Shown here: positions 22,319-31,424 of the stretch, in pieces | Layout: each line of letters starts with the position of its first letter | How positions within the stretch are numbered: position 1 is the first letter of the stretch | Origin: CAZPUI01 sp964415525 | GTDB lineage: Bacteria; Acidobacteriota; Holophagae; Holophagales; Holophagaceae | Direction of reading: 5' to 3' | Length of the DNA: 41,512 nucleotides | Assembly (NCBI GenBank): GCA_964415525.1 | Contig: CAYQAS010000028.1 | Location: 1-41,512 of the forward strand | The notes under the pieces: generated by a model | Database searches by the model: none | Told to the model about the DNA's origin: nothing | Seen by the model: only the letters and a program-made list of their open reading frames with translations | Made by a program: the position numbers and the translations under genes

Positions 22319-23832
22319 CGCTGGGACTGGAAGACGACGCGTTCGGTCCAGCCGGTGGCCGTGCGGCGGCGCTCCACCTGGAGGCCGGTGGTGCGAGGCA
22401 TCCAGCCCAGCAGGCCCAGGAGGCGGTCTGAGAGGGGGCGCACCTGCTCCGGGCGGGCGGGGCCTTCCACGCGCTCCCAGCGGGGTGCTTCCGCTCGCAC
22501 GGCCTTCAGATCCAGCTGTGCCCAGCGGACGAGATCCGCTTCCAGGGTCGGGGCGGGGACCTTGGCGAGGGCGGCGGCATTGGGTCCCACCCAAAGACAG
22601 GCGCCGGTGCGCCGCAGGGCGAGCACGGGCCAGTCGGGGCCGATGCGGATCTCCCGGGCATCGCCCACGGTGACGAGGCTGGCCTTGCCTGCCCGCCGCG
22701 CGGCGGTGGCCCGGCAGTGTTCGGCAAAGGCACCGTCCTGCTCCGCGGGCCAAGGGAAGACCATGCGGCGGACGCCGGAGGTCTCCACCCAGAAGCCCCA
22801 GTGGGGCACCGGGTTCCGTTTCAGCAGATCCGCCCAGGGCGCGAGGTCTCCCGCCTCCCAGGGCGTGCTGGAGAGCACCACCTTGGGGCGGGTGAAATCC
22901 ACGGTGTAGCGGTTTTCTCCAGGGACCTCGCCGGCGGCGGGCAGGGCCGTGAGGGCGGGTACGGGCTTGTCCGTGAGGGAAGGCAGGGGCTCCAGCAGGC
23001 CGCGCCGGAAGGCGGTCCAGAACTCGGTGCCCACGGGCTCCCAGCCCGCCAGCGTCGCTCCCGGGGCCTGGAATCGGTAGACACCGCCTCTGGATTCGGT
23101 GCTGCCTTCCCGCACCTCTACGAACTGACCATCCTCCTGGCGCAGGGCCGCCTTCACGATCCCCGTTTCCGGGCCTGCGGCGAAGGGAAACTCCCGCTTG
23201 AAGTAGCGGTCCTCCCGCAGGGTCTTCAGGTCCAGTTCGAGGGACACGAGCCCGGGGAGTGGGCCCATGCTCTGGGGTTTCAGCCCCGCCTCGATGGCCA
23301 GCTTGAGGGCGCGCTCGCTGGTGGCCAGCAGCAGCCGCCCGCTGGTGCGGGCCCAGGCGAGGCCCATGCGCCGGTCGACATCCTCGGAGCCGTCCGCAGC
23401 ACCCGCGGTGACAAGGCTGTACGCGACCCCCGCGTGGGAGCGCGCCTGCCCTGTCGGGAGCGGCAGCGGGAGTTTGGCCAGCGGCGTCTCGATCACCAGC
23501 ACCGCCTCCAGCTGGGCCACATCCAGAAGGGCCAACCCGAGGCTCGTAGGCTGGAGCTTCATCAGCGTGTCCCAGTCGAGGGAAAAGTCCTGGGTGAAGC
23601 GCTGCCACTGATCCTCGAGCTTCGAGCCGATGCGCTCCTTGCGCCAGGCGGCCATCACGGGATCTCCTTCGGGGGGCGCCCCGCGCAGGACGGCGCGGTA
23701 GGTGCCCGTCAGGGCCTGGTCGAAGCGGCCCGGGTCGAGGATGACGAGGCGCACAGGCGCCGGAGGCAGGGGCGGCTCTCCCGCCGTGAGGGTCGTGAGT
23801 AGGAAGGGCAGCAGGATCCGTGGGCCGATCAT
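22315..23832 (-). CDS. exported protein of unknown function
   Basis: No family was recognised for this 505-residue protein. It begins with a signal peptide (MIGPRILLPFLLTTLTAG) followed by a proline-rich stretch, so it is probably periplasmic or surface-exposed. The rest is soluble, mixed alpha/beta in character and Trp-rich, with no transmembrane helix. Two similar-sounding halves (ALVIETPLAKLP / RLLLATSERALKLA, then FWVETSGVRRMVFPW / LWVGPNAAALAKV) faintly suggest a duplicated fold in which a value is scored for each residue block, as seen in DUF3352-like proteins; this is only an impression. Its ATG overlaps the stop of the giant gene (ATGA, 23829-23832), and its stop overlaps the GTG of the transpeptidase-SpoIID gene, so it is translationally coupled on both sides. 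Confidence 0.75.
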   Translation of the reverse strand: MIGPRILLPFLLTTLTAGEPPLPPAPVRLVILDPGRFDQALTGTYRAVLRGAPPEGDPVMAAWRKERIGSKLEDQWQRFTQDFSLDWDTLMKLQPTSLGLALLDVAQLEAVLVIETPLAKLPLPLPTGQARSHAGVAYSLVTAGAADGSEDVDRRMGLAWARTSGRLLLATSERALKLAIEAGLKPQSMGPLPGLVSLELDLKTLREDRYFKREFPFAAGPETGIVKAALRQEDGQFVEVREGSTESRGGVYRFQAPGATLAGWEPVGTEFWTAFRRGLLEPLPSLTDKPVPALTALPAAGEVPGENRYTVDFTRPKVVLSSTPWEAGDLAPWADLLKRNPVPHWGFWVETSGVRRMVFPWPAEQDGAFAEHCRATAARRAGKASLVTVGDAREIRIGPDWPVLALRRTGACLWVGPNAAALAKVPAPTLEADLVRWAQLDLKAVRAEAPRWERVEGPARPEQVRPLSDRLLGLLGWMPRTTGLQVERRRTATGWTERVVFQSQR

Positions 23833-26800
23833 CGGGATACCTCCGGCTTGAGAAGGGCGCTGAGCATCCCCCAGGTGAGGTCCCGGGGCCGGATGGCGGT
23901 GGGGCGGCCGTTTACGCGGCGGAAGGTGTCCAGCGGGGGCGGCGCGCTGGCGGCGAGCTCGTCCCGGAGCGCTTTGAGGCCGGGGGCTTTGCGCTCGGAG
24001 AGCAGGGCCAGGATGGCCTTCACCTGGACCCCGTCTTCCGCTCGCTGGGCGATGCGGGCGAGGTCTGCCAGCACCGCATGGACCTCTGAGGTCTTGAAGC
24101 GTCGGCTCGTGAGGGTGCGCGCCAGGGCTGCGGGAGCGGGGGCCTGGAAGGCTCCCCGGGCTGCCCGCCAGGACGTGGGCAGCTGGCCTCGGGTGGCGCG
24201 GAGGTTCAACACCAGGGCGTCTGAACCGGCATCGTTGGCTCGGGTGAGATTCAACGTGGCCTGGATGCGGAGCAGGGCATCCCAGTCTTCGCCCCCCAGG
24301 CTGCGGAGGGCCGCCCGTGCCGCGAGGCCATCAAAGGGATGGGCCTTGAGGTGTGCGGCCAAAGGGGCAAGAGGCGTCTCGACCTTGGCGGTCCAGAAGG
24401 AGCGGGCTGTGAGCCAGGTGGCGGGGACACGGGGGCCGCTGGCGGGCTTTTCGGACGGCTTGGGCGCGGCAGGTTTCGCAAGCTGGGAGAGGTTGCGCCA
24501 GAGGTCGAAGGCGGCGGTTTCGTCATACATCGACCAGGTGTTGCGGGTGCGCGAAGCCATCAGGGACTGGGTGGCGCCCCCTGCATCCTTGAGCCGAGCC
24601 TGAATCTTCGCGGCGATCCTGGCCTGGTTTGCGGCCTGGGTGCGGGGCCAGCGGGCGAGCCAGCGTGGGGTCTCCGCTGGGGCTTGCTCCGCCAGGGTCT
24701 CGCAGAGGCTCCAAAGCAGGGCGGGATCGATTTCGCCCCGGAACCAGGCCGCTTCCAGTTCCGCCAACAGCGCGGTGCGTTCCTCCGTCAGGGAGAGTTC
24801 GAACGTGAACTTCCAGGCCGCCATGGAGAGGGCGCCATCCTTGCGAAGGGTCGCGAGGACCCTGCGCAGGCGGGCTTCCGCGGCCGGACCCTGGCCTCCT
24901 TCCCGGAAGGTCTTGAGCCAGGCCCTCAGGCGGCTGATGGTGCCGTCGGCGGGCAGGGAGCGCATGGCCTCCTCGGTGGCGGGATCTTCCCCCTCGGAAG
25001 GCGCGGTGTAGGACACCGCCGCATAGGTGAGGCTCCGCCGTCCCTGATTCTCCGAGAGCATGCGGTCCAGCAGGGCGAGGGCCTTGTCGGCCTGCTGCTT
25101 GCGCAGGTGCATGCGCACCGCCAGCAGTTTGGAGCTGTCCTCGGGCTGAGCCACAAGCACGGCAAAGAGCCGGGGCTCCGCCACCGTACCGGTGTCGGCC
25201 TCGGTCACCGCTTCCAGGGCCGCGAGTCGCTCCCTCACCGGCTGGCGATCCAGCCAGGGCCGGGCCTGGGGCCAGAGACCGCCGAGGGTGCGCAGGCCGC
25301 GGTTCGGGATCGGGGCGATGCCCGTGGCCCAGAACTCCCGCAGCCAATGTCGGATCTGTTCGGCGTTCAGCTGCTCCTCCCGCTCCCGCCAGCGGTTGGC
25401 GAGGGCGAGGCGGAAGCTTGCGGGATCGGCGGTGTGGAAGCGCTTTGCGGCGGCCTGTCCCTGGTCCGTGAGGTAGGCGAGGAAGGCCGGGCCCACGGGC
25501 GCGGCGGCGTCTAGCAGCTCCATGGGAGCAGGCAATCCCAGGGCATCCGCAAGGCTGCCGAGGTCGCGGTAGCTCTCTTCGGTCAGCTTGGCCTGCCGTT
25601 CCTGGAGGTAGGTGCGGAAGGCTTCCGTGGCTTGGGGCTTGCGGCCCGCGGCCATGAGCAGGGCCAGGCGGGTCTCCATCCAACGGCGGTTCTGGCTGGC
25701 ACCTGGGTGTTCGGCGTCCAGTTCCAGGGCCAGGGGCAGGTTGCCCAGGGACTTGGCCAGACGCAGGGCCAGGATGATGCGCTCCGTCTCGTTGCCGCGG
25801 CGAGGCACCTCCAGGGGCACCAGGGCCGCGGACGCATCGCCTTCGCGGAAGCGGGCCAGGGCTTCGAGCACGTACCACGCCTCACCGGGGCGTTCGCCCC
25901 AGAGGCTGCCGGGCAGTCGGCCCGTGTCCGCACCCCCGCCGGTGATGCGGTCATCGCCCTGCTCCATCAGCTCGCCCTTCGCATTTTTGCGGGGGGTAAA
26001 GACCGGCCAGAGCCAGCGAGTGTCTTTGCCCAGGACGTCGCCGACGGTGCGGGGGCCGCGCAGGCGCTGGATCAGGGGATCCGCGGTGGCGTTCGGGGAG
26101 CCCTGGAGCAGGCGTTCCAGGGCGAGGATGACACCATCCACCTCGCGGTGACGGGCCACCAGCACGGGATCCTGGGGCGGCGGGCTGGCCTCCCAGTAGC
26201 GGTACCAGGTGGTGCGCGCCTGGGGCGGGAGGATCTGCAGCAGGGGGGTGACGTCCCATGCCCGGGCGGCCAGGGCCCAGAACCGGTCCCAGTGGGCGCG
26301 GTCGCCCATGAGCAGGGTGAGCTCCTGCACCTTGGCGGGCTGGGCCGCCGCGGCCCGGGCCCAGGCGCCGAGGATGGCGCCGTCCGACATCCAGGCGGAC
26401 CAGGGGAGCTGGGATCCATGGGACACCGGCTGTCCGGTGCGCACCTGGGCCACGAGTTCCTGCCAGCGGGGTTCGATGAAGGCCATGAGTTCTTCGGGAC
26501 GGTCACGGCGGGCGAGGTCACGCATCCAGAGGTAGGGAAGATCCGGCGTGCCGAAGGAGAAGTAGTTGCTCTGGCGCTCCACCATCCGGGTGCCCACCGC
26601 TTCCAGGAAGGGGAGGGGGGTCACGGTCTGCCAGGGGCCGGTGCGTGTCGCGACGTGGCGTTGGGCCAGGGCGAGGCGCGCAGGGGCTTCGAGTCCGGCC
26701 TGGGTGAGGAAGGGCCACCACGTGTTCAGGGCGCTGGCGTCCGGAGCCTTGCCCGTGGGATGGAGACGCTCCATCAGCAGGTTGAGGCATTCCTCCCGCT

Positions 26801-29800
26801 GCTCGGGGCGGCCCCCGTTCTGGAGGGCGGAAGCCGCTTGCGGCCATGCCTGTGGATCCCGGATCCAAGCGTCCATGAGCGGCCTGAACTGGTTCGTGAG
26901 CAGGGCGAGACGGGCGCGCTCGAAGGCGGGCACCCGGGAGCCTTCCAGGGCCAGCACGTTCCCCTTGGGGTCGTAGATGCGAAGCGCCTGATCCGGTAAA
27001 CCGAGCTGGAAGAGGCGGTCCAGGGCCCGGGCCTTTCGCTCGTTCAGTTCGTCGGGTTTGTCCTTGTACTCCCGGGCGAAGGCCTGCAGGGCGGCCTGCT
27101 CCACTGCCAGGGCGCGGGCGGGATTGCCCGCGCGGGCATAGAGCCCCGCGCGCCATCGGGCGACGTTCTCATCCGCCAACCGGGGGCGATTCCAGCCTTC
27201 GAGGTAGTCGGCGGCTTCCTGGGGACGGTCCGCCAGCACCAGCAGCTGGACGGCTTCGCGCCACAGCTCCTCCCGCTCGGGACGGACGGCGACGGCGGCC
27301 TTGGCGGCGGTGATGGCGCCCTCCACCTGGTGGAGCGCGCGGCGGATGTCCCGCACGGCCACGGCCCAGCGCACATCCCGGGGACTGCGGGCGAGCTGCC
27401 GCTCGAAGAAGCCCAGCAGTTCGGCCGAGCGCCCACCCAGGGCGGCGGAGCGGCAGGCGGCCTGGAGCCAGGTACGGTCCGTGCGTCGGTTGAGGGCCTC
27501 GATCCAGAGGGCCAGGGCGCTGGCGTGGGCATCCTCCAGGTCTGCAGCTTGGGCCAGCACCTGGTAAAGGTCTGCGAGGTGGTCGGGCAGCCGCGGTTCC
27601 TCGGCCTTGGCGAGGGTGAGCGGGTTCCAGTCGGGTTTTTCTTTCAGGGAGAGCCGGGCCAGGAGGTGCAGGGCACCAAGGCGCTGACCGGGTTCCAGGG
27701 TGGTGGAACCCAGCAACTGCTCCACGGCCTTGCGGGCCCGGGGCAGTTCGGATGCCGCCAGCGTTTCACGGGTGAGGCGCTCCAGCAGGGGCTCCCGGTG
27801 GCCGGGGGCCGCCTTGGCTGCCGCCGCTTCGAGGAGGTCGCGGCTCTCACGGGCGGAGCCGCTCCGCTCCAGGAAGGCGAGTCGGTCTTCCAGCACGCCG
27901 AGATTCCAGGGGTGACGCTCGCCGAGGGCGCGCCAGGCCTGAGCCGCCGCGCTGGGCCCCTTGGCGCGCTCCAGGTAGCCGGCCCGTTGGACTTCCGCCT
28001 GGATGCGGGCGACGCCTTCCGGCAGTTTGCTGATGCGGGATTCGAGGCCGGACCAGACGGTGTCGGCTTCGGCCACGAGGCCGTTGGCCACGAGGTAGTC
28101 CGCTCGGGCCACTTCCTGGCGGGCCCGCTCGCTTTCATCAGGGCAGAGCTCCGCCCGGCGGGCGAGGAGCTGGTTGCGGAACTGGATGCTCCGGTCCTTC
28201 TTCCAGCGGGACTCCATCAGCTGCTGGATCCAGTTCTCCGTGCTGTCGAGGAAGGCCTCTCGGGAAGCCCGGGGCGCCATGGCCGCGGCCTTCTCCAGGA
28301 GCAGGTCGCCCATGCGCTGCAGGGCGGTGCGCTCCTGGGGGCGGGCGGCCTCCCGGGCCTCGGCCTTCTGGGCGCGGCCCTCGGTGTCGTTCGGCATCGC
28401 CTCGATGTCCATCCAGTCGTCGGCGCCTTCCACGGGTTCGCCGATGTCCAGGGTGGCGAGGGGAAAGAAGCCTTCCAGCGCCCGTTCGTCCTCGGGCTTC
28501 CCGGGTTGGAGGCCCTGGATGCGCTGCTCGATGATGCGGAAGATCCTGGCTCGTCCGAGGAGTTGACCCATGCGGCGAAGGGCGCGCTGGTCGCTCCCAC
28601 CACCGGGATTCAGTGCCGCCAGGTATTCCTGGACGGCGCCATCCAGGTCCTTGAGGTTTTCCCGCAGGACACCGGTTTCGAAGGCGAAGTAATGGGGCTG
28701 GCCAATGCGCTTGCGGCCCTCCTCGACGACGGTCAGGGCCTCCCGGTCGTGGTTGTAGTCCCAGAGGAGCGTGGCCAGCTCGGAGATGCGCTCCGGGTTG
28801 CGGGGATCGCGCGTCACGATGGGCTTCCAGACGGCCATGGCCTGATCGGGACGGCCGCGGTCCTCCTCCAGCTCTCCGAGCTCCGTCCAGAGGGGGATGG
28901 GGTTCTCAAGTGCGGGCGCCGTGCGGGCCACGAGGGCGTGGGCGGGCTCGGCATGGCGGCCGTCGAGGCCGTTCAGGGAGCGGTGTAGGCTCAGCACCCG
29001 CTGGGCAAGGGCGCCATCCCCGGGGTAGGACAAGGCGAGGCGATCCGCCGCTGCCGCGGCTCGCTCGAATCGGGAGAGGCGCGACCAGCCCTCGAAGAGC
29101 AGCAGATCCTCCATGGGATTGCGGGTCGCCTGGGCCTCCAGTGACTGCAGGCGCGCTTCGAGGTTTCCACGCGCCATCTCATGCTGGAACCAGTTCTCGC
29201 GCTCGCCGGTATCCACAAAGAGCAGGGCCCAGCGCCGGGTCTCCAGCAGGGCATCGGGAGCAACCACGGTGTTCACCCGCTCGGGATGCAGGTCATCGGG
29301 TCTCACCTGGGCCCAGCGGCTGGCGCTCATCAGGCGATGCTGGGCCGCATGGAACACCTTGGGGCTCTGGGGAAAGCGTTCCAACGCCCGCAGGCGGATC
29401 CAGTCGGCCCAGGCCACCAGCCGAATGCGGCCACCCACCTTGGGCTGGTCGGGAATCTCGACGTTCACTTGGCCCGCGTCGGCGTGGCTGAAGAGTGCCG
29501 AGCCTCGGAAGGACTGGGCAATGCGATCCGCCAGCGTCCGCAGCTCCGCATGGCGGCTGCGATGGGCGTACCAGCGGGCCAGTTTGCCCCAGACGCCCTG
29601 ACCCTGGAAGCGCGCCAGGGCGCCCTCGTAGCGAGGGCCGAGCTCGTCGTCGAGCTTCCACTGCTCCAGGCGATCCGCGAGGTGAAGCCATAGCTCCTCC
29701 GCATTCGGGAGGCGGTCCATCTCCGCAAGGATCAGCTTGAGGGAGCCAAGGTGCTTCGCATCCCGTTGCTCCAGGCGGTGGATGGACTCTTCCAGGATGC

Positions 29801-31424
29801 GGCGGTAGGACTCCTTTGACGGCGCGGAGACGGGCTCCGGAGCGTCTGGGCTGCCACCATCCTCCGTCGGCTGTTCTTCCGAATCGACCGACTGGGGCTG
29901 GTAGTCGTTGGCATCACGCAGGCTCGGGCGGCTGCCGTCGGGGGCGTGGTGGCGCAGGCGCGCCTGCATGAGGCGCAATTCCTCTGCCACGGGGCGTTCC
30001 ACCTGGCGCAGGGCCAGCAGGGCGGCCCGCCGGGCGGCATCCGCCAGGGCCTGGCTGGAGGCTTCCAGCTGGGGCAGGAACTTGAGGGCGGCTTCCCCCT
30101 CGCCGCGCTCCACGTGGCGCTCCATGAGGGCGAGGCGCAGGGCGGGCAGGTCGGGGTGTTGGGGGGCCCGGCGGGTCAGCTCCTCCGCCAGGGCCCGGGC
30201 GGTGGTGAAGGTGCGGTCTGGAAGGCTCGTGGACTCAAGCTGGGCCAGCGCGCCGCCCGCGTCGAAATTGGTGAGTAGGAAGGAAATGGCCCCGGTCCAG
30301 AAGCCCGGGGTGCGGTCGATGGACGCGGCCCAGCGGTAGGGCTCGTCGTTATAGGTGCCGATGGCCACCGGGCGGCCTCCGGCTTTCAGGGCCAGGTGGG
30401 CCAGGGCGGCGAGATCCGTCTGTTGGGCCTCCGGCGGGGCGCCGTGGGCGGCGGCGAGGGTGGCGCGGAAGGCTTCGGGGATGGCGTCCACTTCGGCATA
30501 GAGCCGGGCGAGGAGACGCTGCTCGGAGCGCCCGAGGGCCGCGACATGGCGGCGTTCCACCTGATGGAGTAGGTCCACCACGGGGCCTCCGCGCTCCTGC
30601 CCCTGGAATAGGGTGGCGAGACGCACCAGGGCGTCGGCGTCAAAGCGGGTTTCCAGGGTGTTGCGCCACTGGGCGGGCGCACCGGGGCTCGCTTTGGCCA
30701 CGCGCTGGGCGAAGGCCTTGTGGAAGGGCTTGGTCCAGGGCTCCATCACGGCGGCATCCAGCGCGCGGAGGGCCCCGGCATGGTCGTTGTGGGCGGCCAG
30801 CAGTTCGGAGCGGAAGAGGAGCCGCCGCTCCGGGGAGAGGGCCTTGGCGCCCTGGAGGGCCTGATCCGCCTCTGGCAGCCGATTCGCGCGTTCCAGGGCG
30901 CGGATCCAGTCCTCCAGCACCCGGGCATCCTCCGGGAAAGCCGCGGCCCGTGCACCCCGCAGGGCGATGGGATCTGCCAGCTCGGGATGCCGGTCGGCCC
31001 AGTGGATGCGCGTGTCGGACAAGGCCCGTCGGGATTCGGGAGTGAGGCCGGGGAGGGCGCGTTCGGCGGCCCGGAAGGCCGCCGCCATGTCGCGGTGATC
31101 CGCGGCCCAGCGCGCGGTTTCCGCCCAGGCCTCCGGCCCCTCGATGGCGGCCCAGCGCTCCATGGCAGCCAGGGCACCGGCGCGATCGCCCAAGGCCAAC
31201 TTGGCTTCCGCCAGTTGCCGGAGTGCCGCGCTCTCCTTGCGGGTCTCCAGCAGACGGGCCAGTTCCACGGTGGGCGTGGGGTAGTGGACGTCTCGGCCAT
31301 CCAGCTTGGCGACGCGAGTGGCCAGCGTGTAGAGCCAGTCCTGAGGGGTCAGATCCTCCCATGCCAAGGCGCCGCCAATGAGCGCCAGGGGCAGGAACCA
31401 GGCGAGGGCGTGTTCGCGCTTCAT
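23829..31424 (-). CDS. giant exported alpha-helical repeat (TPR-like) protein, 2531 residues
   Basis: The frame is open for 2531 codons and starts with a signal peptide or anchor (MKREHALAWFLPLALIGGALAW). Most of the protein is Ala/Leu/Arg/Glu-rich helical hairpins with TPR character, for example LAEAKLALGDRAGALAAMERW, ELATLLWDYNHDREALTVVEEG and WRAGLYARAGNPARALAVEQAA. These form a superhelical scaffold for protein binding. Breaks are an acidic/proline linker near residue 505-545 (QPQSVDSEEQPTEDGG) and a KPAAPKPSEKPASG linker near 2320. No catalytic motif was recognised. Its ATG overlaps the stop of the VIT-VWA gene by 4 bp and its stop overlaps the next ATG by 4 bp. A role as a periplasmic or surface scaffold for the operon's other products is inferred. 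Confidence 0.88.
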   Translation of the reverse strand: MKREHALAWFLPLALIGGALAWEDLTPQDWLYTLATRVAKLDGRDVHYPTPTVELARLLETRKESAALRQLAEAKLALGDRAGALAAMERWAAIEGPEAWAETARWAADHRDMAAAFRAAERALPGLTPESRRALSDTRIHWADRHPELADPIALRGARAAAFPEDARVLEDWIRALERANRLPEADQALQGAKALSPERRLLFRSELLAAHNDHAGALRALDAAVMEPWTKPFHKAFAQRVAKASPGAPAQWRNTLETRFDADALVRLATLFQGQERGGPVVDLLHQVERRHVAALGRSEQRLLARLYAEVDAIPEAFRATLAAAHGAPPEAQQTDLAALAHLALKAGGRPVAIGTYNDEPYRWAASIDRTPGFWTGAISFLLTNFDAGGALAQLESTSLPDRTFTTARALAEELTRRAPQHPDLPALRLALMERHVERGEGEAALKFLPQLEASSQALADAARRAALLALRQVERPVAEELRLMQARLRHHAPDGSRPSLRDANDYQPQSVDSEEQPTEDGGSPDAPEPVSAPSKESYRRILEESIHRLEQRDAKHLGSLKLILAEMDRLPNAEELWLHLADRLEQWKLDDELGPRYEGALARFQGQGVWGKLARWYAHRSRHAELRTLADRIAQSFRGSALFSHADAGQVNVEIPDQPKVGGRIRLVAWADWIRLRALERFPQSPKVFHAAQHRLMSASRWAQVRPDDLHPERVNTVVAPDALLETRRWALLFVDTGERENWFQHEMARGNLEARLQSLEAQATRNPMEDLLLFEGWSRLSRFERAAAAADRLALSYPGDGALAQRVLSLHRSLNGLDGRHAEPAHALVARTAPALENPIPLWTELGELEEDRGRPDQAMAVWKPIVTRDPRNPERISELATLLWDYNHDREALTVVEEGRKRIGQPHYFAFETGVLRENLKDLDGAVQEYLAALNPGGGSDQRALRRMGQLLGRARIFRIIEQRIQGLQPGKPEDERALEGFFPLATLDIGEPVEGADDWMDIEAMPNDTEGRAQKAEAREAARPQERTALQRMGDLLLEKAAAMAPRASREAFLDSTENWIQQLMESRWKKDRSIQFRNQLLARRAELCPDESERARQEVARADYLVANGLVAEADTVWSGLESRISKLPEGVARIQAEVQRAGYLERAKGPSAAAQAWRALGERHPWNLGVLEDRLAFLERSGSARESRDLLEAAAAKAAPGHREPLLERLTRETLAASELPRARKAVEQLLGSTTLEPGQRLGALHLLARLSLKEKPDWNPLTLAKAEEPRLPDHLADLYQVLAQAADLEDAHASALALWIEALNRRTDRTWLQAACRSAALGGRSAELLGFFERQLARSPRDVRWAVAVRDIRRALHQVEGAITAAKAAVAVRPEREELWREAVQLLVLADRPQEAADYLEGWNRPRLADENVARWRAGLYARAGNPARALAVEQAALQAFAREYKDKPDELNERKARALDRLFQLGLPDQALRIYDPKGNVLALEGSRVPAFERARLALLTNQFRPLMDAWIRDPQAWPQAASALQNGGRPEQREECLNLLMERLHPTGKAPDASALNTWWPFLTQAGLEAPARLALAQRHVATRTGPWQTVTPLPFLEAVGTRMVERQSNYFSFGTPDLPYLWMRDLARRDRPEELMAFIEPRWQELVAQVRTGQPVSHGSQLPWSAWMSDGAILGAWARAAAAQPAKVQELTLLMGDRAHWDRFWALAARAWDVTPLLQILPPQARTTWYRYWEASPPPQDPVLVARHREVDGVILALERLLQGSPNATADPLIQRLRGPRTVGDVLGKDTRWLWPVFTPRKNAKGELMEQGDDRITGGGADTGRLPGSLWGERPGEAWYVLEALARFREGDASAALVPLEVPRRGNETERIILALRLAKSLGNLPLALELDAEHPGASQNRRWMETRLALLMAAGRKPQATEAFRTYLQERQAKLTEESYRDLGSLADALGLPAPMELLDAAAPVGPAFLAYLTDQGQAAAKRFHTADPASFRLALANRWREREEQLNAEQIRHWLREFWATGIAPIPNRGLRTLGGLWPQARPWLDRQPVRERLAALEAVTEADTGTVAEPRLFAVLVAQPEDSSKLLAVRMHLRKQQADKALALLDRMLSENQGRRSLTYAAVSYTAPSEGEDPATEEAMRSLPADGTISRLRAWLKTFREGGQGPAAEARLRRVLATLRKDGALSMAAWKFTFELSLTEERTALLAELEAAWFRGEIDPALLWSLCETLAEQAPAETPRWLARWPRTQAANQARIAAKIQARLKDAGGATQSLMASRTRNTWSMYDETAAFDLWRNLSQLAKPAAPKPSEKPASGPRVPATWLTARSFWTAKVETPLAPLAAHLKAHPFDGLAARAALRSLGGEDWDALLRIQATLNLTRANDAGSDALVLNLRATRGQLPTSWRAARGAFQAPAPAALARTLTSRRFKTSEVHAVLADLARIAQRAEDGVQVKAILALLSERKAPGLKALRDELAASAPPPLDTFRRVNGRPTAIRPRDLTWGMLSALLKPEVSR

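Noticed and set aside
22319..23608. 430-codon N-terminal extension of the transpeptidase-SpoIID frame
   Set aside because: It overlaps the coupled 505-residue gene in another frame and is Arg/Gly/Pro-rich without motifs; the signal peptide at GTG 22318 marks the real start.
27330..28988. 552-codon plus-strand frame inside the giant gene
   Set aside because: Antisense shadow with Gly/Leu-rich composition and no ribosome binding site or domain.
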